Notes: generated from the sequence alone by a model not told the origin. DNA of 64,000 bases from Nostoc sp. HK-01 (GCA_003990705.1 AP018318.1:1298501-1362500), one strand, 5' to 3'. Positions 11,091 through 22,459 are shown, counted from the stretch's first letter. Translations and numbers: made by a program.

Positions 11091-12314
11091 ATGAAAATCC
11101 TAGTACTAAATGCTGGTTCTAGCAGCCAAAAAAGTTGCCTGTATGAAATAGCCGATGATGCTTTACCCCAATCAGCACCCAAACCACTTTGGGAAGGAAA
11201 AGTCAACTGGACTCAAGACCGAGGTGTGGCAGAAATTGAGGTAAAAACAGCTTCCGGCGCAACTCTGCATGAATCCATATATGGGGATTCACGCCAAGCA
11301 CACGTTGCTTATATGCTTTATACCCTCAGCCGTGGTGCGACTAAAGTCATTGGACAACTGTCAGAAATTGATGTGGTGGGACATCGTGTGGTTCATGGTG
11401 GGCAAGATTACCGTCATAGTGTGGTGATTACTGAAGAAGTTAAAAAGGCGATCGCTCGTCTCTCTAATCTCGCTCCAGCACACAATCCAGCAGCTTTAGA
11501 AGGCATCGAAGCAATCGAGAAAAGTTTAGGGGAAGTCACTCAAGTAGCAGTATTTGATACTGGATTTCATTCCACTCTCCCGGATGCGGCTGCAATTTAT
11601 CCCGGCCCTTATGAATGGGTAGAACAAGGTATTCGCCGCTATGGCTTTCATGGTGTCAGTCATCAATATTGCGCTGGGCGGGCGGCGCAAGTTCTCGAAC
11701 GAGATTTACCATCGTTGCGAATTATTAGTTGTCACTTGGGTAACGGTTGTTCGTTAGCCGCAATTAAAGATGGTCGCAGCATTGATACAACAATGGGTTT
11801 TACACCCTTAGATGGTTTAATGATGGGGAGTCGTTGCGGTTCCATCGACCCAGGAATTTTAATTTACCTCCTGCGTCAGTCTAATTATTCAGCCGAGAGT
11901 TTAGATTATGTCTTAAATAAAGCATCAGGCTTACGGGGAATTTCGGGCGTATCTAGCGATTTACCCAAAGTAATTGAAGCGATCGCCCAAGGTAACGACC
12001 GCGCCCAACTTGCTTGGGATATGTATGTCCATCGTCTGCGCTCTGGTATTGGTTCAATGCTGGCTAGTCTGGGCGGATTAGATGTATTGTTATTTACCGC
12101 AGGTATAGGTGAAAAATCTGCCGGAATTCGTCAAGCTGTCTGCGAAGCCTTTGGATTTTTGGGTTTGAAAATTGACCAGGAGAAAAATCAAAATCAACCT
12201 GTTGATCAAGATATCGCCACACCTGATTCTACAGTGCGGGTATTAGTGATACATACTCAAGAAGATTGGGCGATCGCGCAACAATCTTGGCAAATTATGA
12301 AAAAGAATGTTTAA
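11091..12314 (+). CDS. ackA: Acetate kinase
   Basis: Interconverts acetyl-phosphate plus ADP with acetate plus ATP. From the ATG at 11091 the protein has 407 aa, the usual length, and starts with the family motif MKILVLNAGSSSQK. Further motifs are VVGHRVVHGG, VAVFDTGFH, RRYGFHGVSH, SCHLGNGCS and FTAGIGEKSAGIR, covering the ASKHA-fold phosphate and nucleotide sites. A longer in-frame extension to 10965 was rejected because it adds unrelated residues. The enzyme matches the product of the phosphoketolase upstream, so the two can form a substrate-level ATP route in darkness or low oxygen. Confidence 0.96.
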   Translation: MKILVLNAGSSSQKSCLYEIADDALPQSAPKPLWEGKVNWTQDRGVAEIEVKTASGATLHESIYGDSRQAHVAYMLYTLSRGATKVIGQLSEIDVVGHRVVHGGQDYRHSVVITEEVKKAIARLSNLAPAHNPAALEGIEAIEKSLGEVTQVAVFDTGFHSTLPDAAAIYPGPYEWVEQGIRRYGFHGVSHQYCAGRAAQVLERDLPSLRIISCHLGNGCSLAAIKDGRSIDTTMGFTPLDGLMMGSRCGSIDPGILIYLLRQSNYSAESLDYVLNKASGLRGISGVSSDLPKVIEAIAQGNDRAQLAWDMYVHRLRSGIGSMLASLGGLDVLLFTAGIGEKSAGIRQAVCEAFGFLGLKIDQEKNQNQPVDQDIATPDSTVRVLVIHTQEDWAIAQQSWQIMKKNV

Positions 12315-12386
12315 TAAGTAAAATTAAAATTCATCTCAGCAAAAATAGGCTGTTAATTGAAATTAAAGCATCAGAAAATTTTGTTC

Positions 12387-14039
12387 ATGTCTCTATCTAA
12401 GTTTTTTACAGCCTCAATTAATCAGCCTAAAAAACAACGCCCTTGGGGATGGATATCACTACACTTAACACTGAGTTTAGGATTTGCCATATTCTATAGC
12501 ATCTTGGGACTACAAAGAGCCTTCAAAACTGAATATGTTGCTCAAGATGATGCCAGAGAATATGTATTTTGGATGCAGCAATTTATCGATCCAGAATTAT
12601 TTCAACATGATTTAATCGCAGATTATTTCCAATCAATTACGCCATTGGGATATGCCACTTTATATAAACTGATGGCGAATTTCGGCATTAATCCACTTTT
12701 GTGCAGTAAACTTATCCCAGTTTTTTTGTGCTTGGTTACTACTATCTACTGTTTTCATCTAAGCTTAGAAATTTTTCCCGTACCAGGCTCGGCATTTATT
12801 ACAACCTTATTATTAAACCAAAGTCTTTGGTTTCAATCTGACTTGGTTTCTGCCACACCCAGGTCTTTTATTTATCCATTGCTACTGGCTTTTTTGTACT
12901 ATCTAATTAGATGTGATTGGCGAATAAACTGTCTGATAATTATGTTGGCAGGATTATTTTATCCTCCTCTAGTATTTATCTGTATAGGCATTTTATTAAT
13001 TCGATTACCTAATAATTATTTTTGGCTAGTTACTATCTTGGGATTAGCATTTCTCGTGATGTTACCCTATCTTTTAGCTTCATCTAAGTTTGCACCAGTT
13101 GTTACAGCAAATCAAGCTTGGATCATGCCAGAACTATGGACAGAAGGCAGACATCCTTTTTTTGACAATAATCTGGCGAGATTTTGGCTAATCGGTCAAC
13201 ATAGTGGCATCTTACCACCGTTAATGCCTCCTCTGATTTGGATGGGTTTGTTTTTCCCACTGGTGCGAGGAAAACTGGCAAAGTTGACAATTCAAGTCAA
13301 AATATTGCCACAAATTATCATCGTATCGTTGACATTGTTTTTTGCGGCTCATGCCTTGCTGTTGAAGCTATTTTTCCCTACTCGCTACACAGTACATACT
13401 TTTAGAATAGTCATGGCGATCGCCGCAGGTATTACCTTAACTGTAATATTGGAGCGGTTATTCCACGCTTATCAGCAAAAACGCAGACTTTGGCAAATTA
13501 CATTAGCAGTTAGTTTAATCACTTTTCTGTTGCTGTATCCTAACTTTTCTGGACGTTTTCCTACTACTGATTATCGGCAATCTACAGCATCAGCATTGTA
13601 CAAATTTTTGCAGCAGCAACCTAAAGATACTCTAGTGGCGACACTCTCAGACGAAGCAGATAACATCCCCACTTTTGCCCAAAGACCTATTTTAGTAGGT
13701 AGAGAATACGCCTTGCCTTTTCATTTAGGTTACTATTCCCAGATTCGCCAACGGATCATTGATTTGCTTCATGCTCAATATAGCCAAGATTTAACACCAG
13801 CAAAACAACTAATTCAAAAATACGGAGTTGATTTCTGGCTGATAGAAAATACATCCTTTCAAGTTGATTATCTCATCATTAAACCCTGGCTAAAAAGTTT
13901 TCAACCAGGGTTTAATGAAGCCATTAGCAATTTGTCTCAGAATAAAATTCCAGCATTAGCAACATTAACAAAAAACTGTTCGGTTTTAGAAACGGAAAAC
14001 TTTATTTTGTTAAAGGCAGACTGTATTCTGGAAGAATAA
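12387..14039 (+). CDS. Multi-span membrane protein, possible GT-C-type glycosyltransferase
   Basis: From the ATG at 12387 it encodes 550 aa (a TTG 30 bp upstream is in frame but less likely). It has a short cytoplasmic N-terminus, roughly ten hydrophobic segments and a soluble C-terminal part of about 170 residues. After the first membrane span is a YVAQDDAREYVFWMQ segment; acidic residues in this first outer loop are typical of GT-C enzymes that use lipid-linked sugars, so that class is suggested but not shown. It follows ackA by 72 bp on the same strand. The stop codon abuts a MITE insertion. A function in cell-surface polysaccharide is only an inference. Confidence 0.6.
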   Translation: MSLSKFFTASINQPKKQRPWGWISLHLTLSLGFAIFYSILGLQRAFKTEYVAQDDAREYVFWMQQFIDPELFQHDLIADYFQSITPLGYATLYKLMANFGINPLLCSKLIPVFLCLVTTIYCFHLSLEIFPVPGSAFITTLLLNQSLWFQSDLVSATPRSFIYPLLLAFLYYLIRCDWRINCLIIMLAGLFYPPLVFICIGILLIRLPNNYFWLVTILGLAFLVMLPYLLASSKFAPVVTANQAWIMPELWTEGRHPFFDNNLARFWLIGQHSGILPPLMPPLIWMGLFFPLVRGKLAKLTIQVKILPQIIIVSLTLFFAAHALLLKLFFPTRYTVHTFRIVMAIAAGITLTVILERLFHAYQQKRRLWQITLAVSLITFLLLYPNFSGRFPTTDYRQSTASALYKFLQQQPKDTLVATLSDEADNIPTFAQRPILVGREYALPFHLGYYSQIRQRIIDLLHAQYSQDLTPAKQLIQKYGVDFWLIENTSFQVDYLIIKPWLKSFQPGFNEAISNLSQNKIPALATLTKNCSVLETENFILLKADCILEE

Positions 14040-14044
14040 TTTAT

Positions 14045-14173
14045 CAGGATTTACGCAAAAATAAGGTAACTTCGTCATTACGACCGATAGGGAAGTAATC
14101 TCGCCTAACGCTGGGATTGCTTCCCTACACTTCATTCCGGTCGCAATGACATTATCGGCGTTGCGTAAGTCCT
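14045..14173. mobile_element. 129-bp MITE, copy 1
   Basis: The left end CAGGATTTACGCAA and right end TTGCGTAAGTCCT are inverted repeats, and the inside contains further inverted blocks (GTCATTACGACCG with CGGTCGCAATGAC; GGGAAG with CTTCCC), so the whole folds into one long hairpin. The target duplication ATTTAT is at 14039-14044 and 14174-14179. Identical-length copies are at 38728-38856 and 63105-63233. The left duplication overlaps the last base of the preceding gene's stop codon. Confidence 0.85.
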
Positions 14174-14220
14174 ATTTATGTTGTAAAAACCAGAAGTTAG
14201 GCGATGGAATTTTTGAGTCT

Positions 14221-14910
14221 TTAAGGAATGTACTGATCAACAACGATAATATCTAGTTCCTTTCTCCACAAACTTAAGGGCTTATCCCAATTATCTTCCC
14301 ACTTCTGCGCTAAAAAGGGTTTCGCTTTAGCTCCCATTCGGTAGCCGATCGCAATGTTTTCTAAGAGATTCCCTAACTCGTCTGGGGCAGTAAATAGAGT
14401 GCGGAGTAACCCACCAGCAATGAGTAAAATAGGCAAAGGAATGCGAATTTGGGCTAGGCAAAATGCTTGCAAGCCTAGCTCACCGTTAACATTACTGCCT
14501 AATCCTGTCACTAAATGCCAGATATCGTGAGTTTGACGTAAACGAGTCAGCACATAGCTGGTGTCATCAGTGATTGGCAATGGTCGGTAGTAATTTGGGT
14601 CAAAGCCAGTTTTCTGAATATACTCAGCAAAGCAACGCCCCAGAGATTCTGAAGGGAGTTGGGCTAAGGCTGTCAAATCTGGAGGGGGAGCTAAATATCG
14701 CTCTTGGACAATTTCCACAACTTCCGGTAAAGTTTTCACATAATCAATGGCTAATTGAGTGGCTTTAAGTTTGATCATGCCATCTTCAATATCTGGCGTA
14801 GCGTCTGCCCGGCCTGGATCAAGTGCTAAAGTAACTGCTCCTTTTAAAGTCATCAAAAAATCTAGTTGTATAGCATTACTTTTACCACGCAGCATAGTAT
14901 TAACTCCCAC
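14221..14910 (-). CDS. Coq4-like protein
   Basis: A 229-aa member of the Coq4 family, defined in eukaryotes as part of the ubiquinone synthesis complex. The family's metal motif HDxxH-x11-E is complete: His128, Asp129, His132 and Glu144. Two downstream hydrophobic helices (IPLPILLIAGGLLRTLF) could be membrane-associated. A second ATG five codons in is possible (MLRGKS). Cyanobacteria make plastoquinone rather than ubiquinone, so the biochemical role here is open. It is a single gene, converging on the membrane protein gene, with the 129-bp MITE between them. Confidence 0.8.
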   Translation of the reverse strand: MGVNTMLRGKSNAIQLDFLMTLKGAVTLALDPGRADATPDIEDGMIKLKATQLAIDYVKTLPEVVEIVQERYLAPPPDLTALAQLPSESLGRCFAEYIQKTGFDPNYYRPLPITDDTSYVLTRLRQTHDIWHLVTGLGSNVNGELGLQAFCLAQIRIPLPILLIAGGLLRTLFTAPDELGNLLENIAIGYRMGAKAKPFLAQKWEDNWDKPLSLWRKELDIIVVDQYIP

Positions 14911-15148
14911 AAGTATTTATAAAAAATACGAGTATAGCCGAGATTATGACTGAGAGGCTAAGGTAAATTTACGTTTTTTCCGTAGAAGAGTGTTGCAAAG
15001 ATAGCAATTCAAATGTGGAAAAAAGTCTCACTCATACCATTTCACGAAAAAAATGATCCAAATTCATCGGTTTTTCATTCTTTCCCCTTGCCCCCTGCCA
15101 CTCTGCACCTTTGCGGTCTATTTGTATCAAAATTAAAGTGAAACGGTA

Positions 15149-15200
15149 TCGGTAGGGGCGTAGGCTTTGCCTTCTCGCAAGGTACGGCCGTTCGCCCCAA
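15149..15200. repeat. GTAGGGGCG-type interspersed inverted repeat, copy 1
   Basis: The sequence begins GGTAGGGGCG and ends with GGCCGTTCGCCCC, with TTCTCGCAAGGTACGG inside. A second, related copy with a better-paired end lies at 52805-52856. It falls between the Coq4-like and SPFH genes; an ORF crossing it is not considered real. Confidence 0.5.
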
Positions 15201-15209
15201 TACTGATAT

Positions 15210-17312
15210 CTACTTATCTGTTGGGAACTCCGCAACTATAGGCGAGTGATTATTTGGAGAAACGGCCGGGTTATTCACAACTATGGGATGTGGATGTAAA
15301 GGTGTTGCGGTTCCTTCACCTTGCTTACCAGCTTGATTCCACAAAATCATTGAGAGTAAACCATCTACCAAGCCATTGTTATTACCGTTACCACTGACTA
15401 AAACTTCTGGTATCAGACGGACGTTGCGATCGCCAATAATTTGCATCAGCTGCATGGCTGTATAACCTTGAGAACCCAAGGCTTCCACACCAGCGCGGTA
15501 GGTTTCGGCTTTGGCGTTACCTGTGGCGCGAATCCCTTCGGCTTCGGCAATAGCCCGTAATTTTATCCCTTCAGCTTCCCCAGTGGCGTGTTGAATTTGT
15601 GCTTGGGCTTTTAATTCCGCAATTTGGACGCTTTTTTCCGATTTCACCATTTCTTGTTGGATATCAGCCAATGCTGTTTCCCTAACTAGTAACTGACGTT
15701 GGGTTTGGGCTACCTGCTGCACTTCATAAGTTTTGCGTTGTTCTTCAGCAATTTTCCTGTCTGTTTGGGTTTGCATCAACGAAGCTGGCGGCTGGATATC
15801 CCCAATTAAGGTATCAATTGCTTGTACATCATAAGCTCGTAATGCAGCTCTAATATACTCAGCCGCTTCCGCTTGGCGATCGCTCCGGGCGGTGAGAAAG
15901 TCGAGTACAGTGTAATCTTGGGCTGAGTTGCGGAAATAGTTACCAATTGTCGGTTCTAATACATGGTCAACTAAATTTTGCATTGAACCCACACGGGAAA
16001 TTACCTTTGGTGCATCCAAAGCACCGACGTGAATAATTTGGGCTACTTCTAAATCAAAGGCGAAACCATCCCGCGATCGCACTGTCAACGAAGCTAAATG
16101 AGCATCATAGCTGTGCCGTTCGGTACGACTTGACCAATTCAACACTATGTTAGTTGTGGGAACCAACTCAATTTTCATAATTCGAGAGTTGATGGGATGC
16201 TTACCTGGATACAACGGTTCTATCCATACACCCTTATGTCCCGAATTAACTAAGTTACCGTGAGTAAAGGCTGCACCACTCACATCTTCTTGAGATTGAC
16301 CGACAAAAGAAATTACCACACCTACATAACCAATGGGAATTTCTGTCATTGGGACTTGTTCAACTTGCACAAACCAGGGGTTAAGGTTCCAAGAACCAGA
16401 TAACAGTATTTGTTCTTGTAAACCTCTTCGTCCACCAGCATCAAGAAATCTTTGACCATTCTGGAAGTTGTCATGTCCGGGAATCATTGGCCCGGCAATC
16501 TCACCAGCCGGAATTGGCAAACCATCTAGAGTCGTGACAATGCCAACTTTATCAGATGCGACGCTATACACTCGCATCTGTTCTGCTTGCATATCATTAT
16601 TTTTGGCATTCGCCGCCATAATTACGCGGAACAACGCAGTGTTAATTCGGTAAGTACCAGCGGTGAGAAAACCCATTTGCCGGCCTTTTTCACCGCCGTT
16701 GCTCAGGAATTTTCGCGCATCTTGGAAATTGTCACAATCGACGATTTTACCTAAAATTCGTTCTGGTGGGTTGGATGCGCCGTCTGCTGCGACAATCAGG
16801 GCAATTTCACCTTGAGGAACAACCACTACAGATTCTTTACGCACTGAATATTGCCAAGGCCAGTAACCCCAATGCCAACCAGGTGCGAGGGTATCGGCTT
16901 GTAAACCTGCTTCACCGTTGAGGGCGATTAATCTTCCGGGTGGTAATCCGCGTCCAGAAAGGGCAAATTTTTTCACCACTACGCCAACTTCACGTTCACC
17001 AATGACCACCAATCCGCCAAAAAATAACGGCACAAATATTACAATCCCACCAAGTACAACGATGGGAATCAGTGGTGCTACCTGCATTGCTTGATAGGGA
17101 GGCTGACTATTTACTGATTGGGTTGTGACAGGTTGTGTTTGACTTAGTAGTACTTTTGTTGAGGCGATTTCTCTGGAATTTTGTGTTTTTACGAAAGTCG
17201 CATTGGCGGAATTCATACCGCTTGTTAAGGCTAAGGCCGCTAATGCCGACAATCCTAAACGAACTAATTTATTTTGTTGACTCTTACCAAGGAAAGATGG
17301 AAAAGTTTTCAT
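15210..17312 (-). CDS. SPFH/band 7 (flotillin-like) membrane protein
   Basis: About 700 aa from the ATG at 17312 (a TTG seven codons upstream also lies in frame). It has an N-terminal signal-like hydrophobic segment, a second membrane segment (LIPIVVLGGIVIFVPLFFGGLVVIG) near residue 95, then a long SPFH region starting with GEREVGVVVKK. Residues roughly 500-600 form an Ala/Glu/Gln-rich coiled coil with KAQAQIQHATGEAEGIKLRAIAEAEG-type repeats, as in flotillins, and a Gly/Pro-rich tail. Such proteins assemble into membrane rings or microdomains. It lies alone between the Coq4-like gene and the ATP synthase pair; no NfeD-like partner is adjacent. Confidence 0.82.
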   Translation of the reverse strand: MKTFPSFLGKSQQNKLVRLGLSALAALALTSGMNSANATFVKTQNSREIASTKVLLSQTQPVTTQSVNSQPPYQAMQVAPLIPIVVLGGIVIFVPLFFGGLVVIGEREVGVVVKKFALSGRGLPPGRLIALNGEAGLQADTLAPGWHWGYWPWQYSVRKESVVVVPQGEIALIVAADGASNPPERILGKIVDCDNFQDARKFLSNGGEKGRQMGFLTAGTYRINTALFRVIMAANAKNNDMQAEQMRVYSVASDKVGIVTTLDGLPIPAGEIAGPMIPGHDNFQNGQRFLDAGGRRGLQEQILLSGSWNLNPWFVQVEQVPMTEIPIGYVGVVISFVGQSQEDVSGAAFTHGNLVNSGHKGVWIEPLYPGKHPINSRIMKIELVPTTNIVLNWSSRTERHSYDAHLASLTVRSRDGFAFDLEVAQIIHVGALDAPKVISRVGSMQNLVDHVLEPTIGNYFRNSAQDYTVLDFLTARSDRQAEAAEYIRAALRAYDVQAIDTLIGDIQPPASLMQTQTDRKIAEEQRKTYEVQQVAQTQRQLLVRETALADIQQEMVKSEKSVQIAELKAQAQIQHATGEAEGIKLRAIAEAEGIRATGNAKAETYRAGVEALGSQGYTAMQLMQIIGDRNVRLIPEVLVSGNGNNNGLVDGLLSMILWNQAGKQGEGTATPLHPHPIVVNNPAVSPNNHSPIVAEFPTDK

Positions 17313-17473
17313 ATTATGCGCCCTGCTGGGCAACTAATCATCTAAGTTAACACTTCACTTGATGAGGTCTAATTTTCTTAAACTTGGTGTAATTTTTGTG
17401 AGAAATATAAATAAAAAAATTTGTAGAGCAAGCAGATAACCTACCCTACAAAATTGAAAATTACGAACAATGT

Positions 17474-17887
17474 TTATATCAAACCGCCAGCAGCTTGAAA
17501 ACGAGCGCGGGCGCGTTTGAAGGCTTGTGTTGCTTGAATTTGAGCTTGGCGATCGCCTGCTGGTACTTGAGCTAGGCGAGTTTGGGCTTCATTGTATGCT
17601 GTGCGTGCAGCATCTAAGTCAATGGTGTCGCCACGTTCCGCACCATTTACTAAGATTGTCACTTCACCAGCTTCAACTTCTGCGAAACCACCCAAAAGAG
17701 CGATCGCTTGCCAGTTAGCATTTTTGCTGGGACGGACGCGCATCACACCTGTATCTAAGGCTGTCAACAGAGGTGCGTGTCCACTTAGGATACCTAGCTG
17801 ACCAGTTGTACTGGGTAAAATCACTTCTTCAGCTTCAGCATCCCACACTGTTTTGTCTGGGGAAATTACACGAACGGTTAATGTCAT
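17474..17887 (-). CDS. atpC: ATP synthase F1 epsilon subunit
   Basis: Epsilon subunit of the thylakoid F1Fo ATP synthase (137 aa from the ATG at 17887), part of the central stalk that couples rotation and inhibits ATP hydrolysis. The beta-sandwich start [34 protein letters not shown] and the C-terminal helical hairpin with [11 protein letters not shown] are clear. An extension of eight codons upstream to 17911 is not supported. It follows the beta gene by 90 bp, the standard cyanobacterial beta-epsilon pair separate from the other atp genes. In cyanobacterial naming it is also called atpE. Confidence 0.95.
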   Translation of the reverse strand: MTLTVRVISPDKTVWDAEAEEVILPSTTGQLGILSGHAPLLTALDTGVMRVRPSKNANWQAIALLGGFAEVEAGEVTILVNGAERGDTIDLDAARTAYNEAQTRLAQVPAGDRQAQIQATQAFKRARARFQAAGGLI

Positions 17888-17893
17888 AACTTG

Positions 17894-17973
17894 TCGATAG
17901 TCAATAGTCAATGGTTAATAGTTAAGGTCAATAGTCAAATTGCTTTGGACTATTGACTTTGGACTTTTGACTA
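17894..17973. repeat. TGACTATTGAC short tandem repeat cluster between atpD and atpC
   Basis: Several imperfect copies of a GACTATT/AATAGTC heptamer occur in both orientations between the two ATP synthase genes. The same motif lies just before wecB (32321-32349) and before the hypothetical gene at 57513 (57472-57508). This is the short tandemly repeated repetitive sequence class known in heterocystous cyanobacteria. Confidence 0.6.
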
Positions 17974-17977
17974 ATTT

Positions 17978-19453
<1,476 letters not shown>

Positions 19454-19639
19454 TCAGATGAGGTCGTAGATGACAAAAGATTAAGCAATGTCATCTTTCA
19501 CTCTAGCACCGGAAGGGGACATAACTCCGTTAGTAATTCCTTAAGAGCAGTGTTTTGCTTTGAAAATGAGGCTAAAAACAAAAAACACCGCGTCAGTAGT
19601 ATTGTGACACGGTAGCTACAAAATCCAGTGAAAATTTAT

Positions 19640-19800
19640 TTATGCTTTAGCTTTCGCGCCGTGGTGAGACAGTCGGATCTTCTCCCATAGGGAGAGGCTA
19701 ATGCCCGCCGTAGGATGCCCAAAGGGCTGTAGGGGGGTTTCCCCAGGAGGAACTGTCGCGCATGGTTTCCCTACTTGAGACGACTGGCGTGAGAGGAATA
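19640..19800. repeat. Interspersed palindrome-rich repeat
   Basis: A G+C-rich block with small hairpins (CTTCTCCCATAGGGAGAG, GGGGTTTCCCC) unlike the AT-rich sequence around it. It resembles the composite palindromic repeats scattered in Nostoc intergenic DNA. An ORF running through it on the minus strand is low-complexity and is not accepted as a gene. It lies between the atpD promoter side and the 3' end of the PEP-CTERM gene. Confidence 0.45.
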
Positions 19801-19835
19801 GAAGTGGGGTCTCAAAAATAAGTCGCACATCGGGT

Positions 19836-20834
19836 TTAGTTAAGTATTTTTTGTTGCTGATACTTGCGGAGGGATGTAGCACCAAAGGCCGCACTCACCA
19901 ACAAACCTATAACTGTTGTCGGCTCAGGAACTTTTTGTATGGGAGGCGTAGGCTCAGGAATTTCTGGTTGGGTAACAGGTGTTGGGTTAGGAATTTCTGA
20001 TTGAGTAACAGGTGTTGGGTTGGGAATTTCTTCTTGTAGGGGGCGACTAGAAAAAGTACCTGCTTGAATAAACACAGCAGAATCATAACGATAATCTCCC
20101 ACATCTGCAATTGCGATTTTCAGGCGATGTGTACCTTCACTTAATCCTTTGAATTGAGCCGAAAATACATTGGTAAAACCATCATATTGAAGATTATAAA
20201 TTGCTCCTCCATCAGCTAAAGAATTATTATTAAATAGTTGTGGGTTTGTTGCATTGTTCCCGAATGGATTACCACCATTAACAGTATTAATAGAAACTGG
20301 GGTATCAGTTCCAGGTATTAATGCAATATTTTTGCCATCTAAGAAAAATCCAAATACATCGTTATACTTAGAATTCACATATTCGTTATATTCTTCTGAT
20401 GCAAAAACATAATTAAAAAAAAGATTGCCTGTTGTTGATATAAACTCAAATTCTAGGACACTAGCATCAAAAGTTTTGACTCCAGAAATTAAAGCACTTA
20501 AATCTGCATCTCCCGTAAGGTTATTCCTCCTGGATGCACTCTCACTAGTATTTGGCCCAACTGCCAAGTTAGCATTACCAGTAGTGAGAATAATACCGCT
20601 TTCTATGCCAATACCTGAAGCTAAACCACCAGTAAAGGTTCCAGATGCTATTGATGCACCTTGGTAGGTAGCATTAGATATTGTAATCCCTGAACCTAAA
20701 ATGTTGTTAACTAAAACATTCGGGTCGATTTCGCTGCTAGTAGTGATATTGACAGCTTGAGCAGGTGCAGTGACTAATCCTAAACCTAATAAAGAAAATG
20801 CACCAGTTTTTAGAAAACTCTTCAGAGATTTCAT
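19836..20834 (-). CDS. Choice-of-anchor L domain protein with PEP-CTERM sorting signal
   Basis: A 332-aa exported protein. Residues 1-27 are a signal peptide ending in APAQA. The central region (roughly 30-260) carries the features of choice-of-anchor L domains, including LEFEFISTTGNLFFNYVFASEEYNEYVNSKYNDVFGFF-like text split here around residues 118-155. Then come three degenerate PNPTPVTQ/EIP decapeptide repeats and a C-terminal tripartite PEP-CTERM signal: VPEPTT, a hydrophobic helix and a basic tail (RKYQQQK). Such proteins are processed by an exosortase and sent to the cell surface or matrix. No exosortase gene is in the window. The long AT-rich region upstream presumably holds its promoter. 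Confidence 0.82.
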   Translation of the reverse strand: MKSLKSFLKTGAFSLLGLGLVTAPAQAVNITTSSEIDPNVLVNNILGSGITISNATYQGASIASGTFTGGLASGIGIESGIILTTGNANLAVGPNTSESASRRNNLTGDADLSALISGVKTFDASVLEFEFISTTGNLFFNYVFASEEYNEYVNSKYNDVFGFFLDGKNIALIPGTDTPVSINTVNGGNPFGNNATNPQLFNNNSLADGGAIYNLQYDGFTNVFSAQFKGLSEGTHRLKIAIADVGDYRYDSAVFIQAGTFSSRPLQEEIPNPTPVTQSEIPNPTPVTQPEIPEPTPPIQKVPEPTTVIGLLVSAAFGATSLRKYQQQKILN

Positions 20835-21635
20835 GTATTTCTACCAATTGAACGTGAATAGTGTCAATATTTTTTGATGAAATTGGGAAAATTCCAGCAA
20901 ATTTTATGCCATAAAGCCCCTAGTGCTATGGTCACAAAATTACTTATTCTCTAGCCGCGATCGCCGATAATTGAGATGGGTACTATAACTACACCTTGAA
21001 AATACATTTCTGCATTCAAGATATTATCGAGGTGAACTTTATTCTTCTATTTGTCTATGTAATTACATTAATAGTTAACCACCCTTTTGGATAGTATAAA
21101 TACGGTAGTTCACATAATAATTAAATTTCAAAATATGTATATTTACTCTAAAAAGTTGATTCAATAATGCTTATATGCAAAAACCTGGCTAAATTTCACA
21201 ATAAAACTTTGTAAATAAATTCAATTTCTTCAAAATATTTTTATATACAAATATAAAAAGCTGGTAAATATAATATAAGGCTTTTCTGAAGTTAAAATAA
21301 ATACAAATTTATATATTTTTCCGGTAAATAAAGATTTTACAAAAATTAATTCAAAGCACAATTGATCACAATTTGGTTGATAAATTTTATTGTTATTTTG
21401 TCTAATTTTGGTAAAGATTCTAAGTTAGAAATCTTACATTACACTCCAAACGCAAAAGTAAATAATCAATTCACTGGTTATTAATGATGCGGGCGTTTAC
21501 GTCTAGATGAAATGGTCGGTTCTCAATTCTGCGTTTTTACTTTCATGCTCTTAACTTAAGATAAAGATAAGTGCAAAAATCGCTCAGTCCCTATTTGCTC
21601 TAGCTTCATCTATATATTTACAGCAGAATTTGCTT
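20835..21635. other. Long AT-rich divergent intergenic region
   Basis: About 800 bp between divergent genes (PEP-CTERM protein and SirB1 protein), very AT-rich, with many TATA-like stretches and a HIP1-like GCGATCGC near 20957. No ORF with coding character, no tRNA and no recognised operator was found. It presumably contains two promoters and perhaps the binding sites of a regulator of the surface protein. Confidence 0.4.
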
Positions 21636-22457
21636 ATGAATTTCTCGTCAGCAAGACAATATTTTTACCAAGAGATTCAGCAACCTGACGAGTATATCAA
21701 CTTGGCCAAGGCAGCACTGTACATTGCCCAAGAAGAATATCCTAACCTTGACCTGGAAGAATATCTCAATGCCCTCAATACAATGGCACAAGAGGTTCAA
21801 GAACGTTTACCAACTTCACGTTATCCACTGCGGTTGATTCAAACTTTGAATCAGTATCTGTATGATGATTTAGGATTTACGGGCAATCATAGCAACTATT
21901 ATGACCCCCGCAACAGCTTTTTAAATGATGTGATCGACCGTCGTATGGGAATTCCGATCACTTTAGCGCTGGTTTACCTAGAGATTGCCCAAAGAATTGA
22001 TTTCCCGATGGTGGGTATAGGATTGCCTGGTCATTTTCTCATACGTCCAGATATTCCAGATATGGAAATTTTTGTTGATGCGTTCAATCGTGGTGAGGTG
22101 ATGTTTGCAGAAGACTGTCAGGAAAGACTGACTCAGATGTTTCAGCAACCTGTCAGCCTCAAACCCGAATTTTTAGCCACTGTCAGCAATCGGCAATTTT
22201 TAGCCAGGATGCTGACAAATTTAAAGTACATATATCTCAAGCAGCAAGATTTGGCCAAAACGCTGGCTGCGGTAGAACGAATTTTATTGCTATTTCCGAT
22301 GGCGATGTTAGAAATCCGCGATCGCGGTTTGCTTTACTATCAACTAGGACATCATCCACAAGCAGTTGAAGACTTACAAAATTACCTATCCAAAGTTCCT
22401 GATGCTGAAGATGCAGTGGTAATTAAGCGGTTACTTGCTGAACTGGGTAAAGAATGA
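21636..22457 (+). CDS. SirB1 family protein (transglutaminase-like core plus TPR)
   Basis: A 273-aa protein of the SirB1 family, starting at the ATG at 21636 (a TTG two codons upstream is in frame). The N-terminal two thirds hold the transglutaminase-like core, recognised by NSFLNDVIDRRMGIPITLALVYLEIAQRI and VGIGLPGHFLIR; the C-terminal third is a tetratricopeptide-like helical region (LAAVERILLLFP to YYQLGHHPQAVEDLQNYL). The molecular function of this family is not established. It stands alone upstream of the histone-deacetylase-like gene with repeat-rich DNA in between. Confidence 0.85.
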   Translation: MNFSSARQYFYQEIQQPDEYINLAKAALYIAQEEYPNLDLEEYLNALNTMAQEVQERLPTSRYPLRLIQTLNQYLYDDLGFTGNHSNYYDPRNSFLNDVIDRRMGIPITLALVYLEIAQRIDFPMVGIGLPGHFLIRPDIPDMEIFVDAFNRGEVMFAEDCQERLTQMFQQPVSLKPEFLATVSNRQFLARMLTNLKYIYLKQQDLAKTLAAVERILLLFPMAMLEIRDRGLLYYQLGHHPQAVEDLQNYLSKVPDAEDAVVIKRLLAELGKE

Positions 22458-22459
22458 AA

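Noticed and set aside
15032..15235. 67-codon minus-strand ORF overlapping the SPFH gene end
   Set aside because: It runs through the GTAGGGGCG repeat, has no ribosome binding site and overlaps a real gene.
19640..19894. 84-codon minus-strand ORF
   Set aside because: It is made of palindromic repeat DNA and overlaps the 3' end of the PEP-CTERM gene in another frame.
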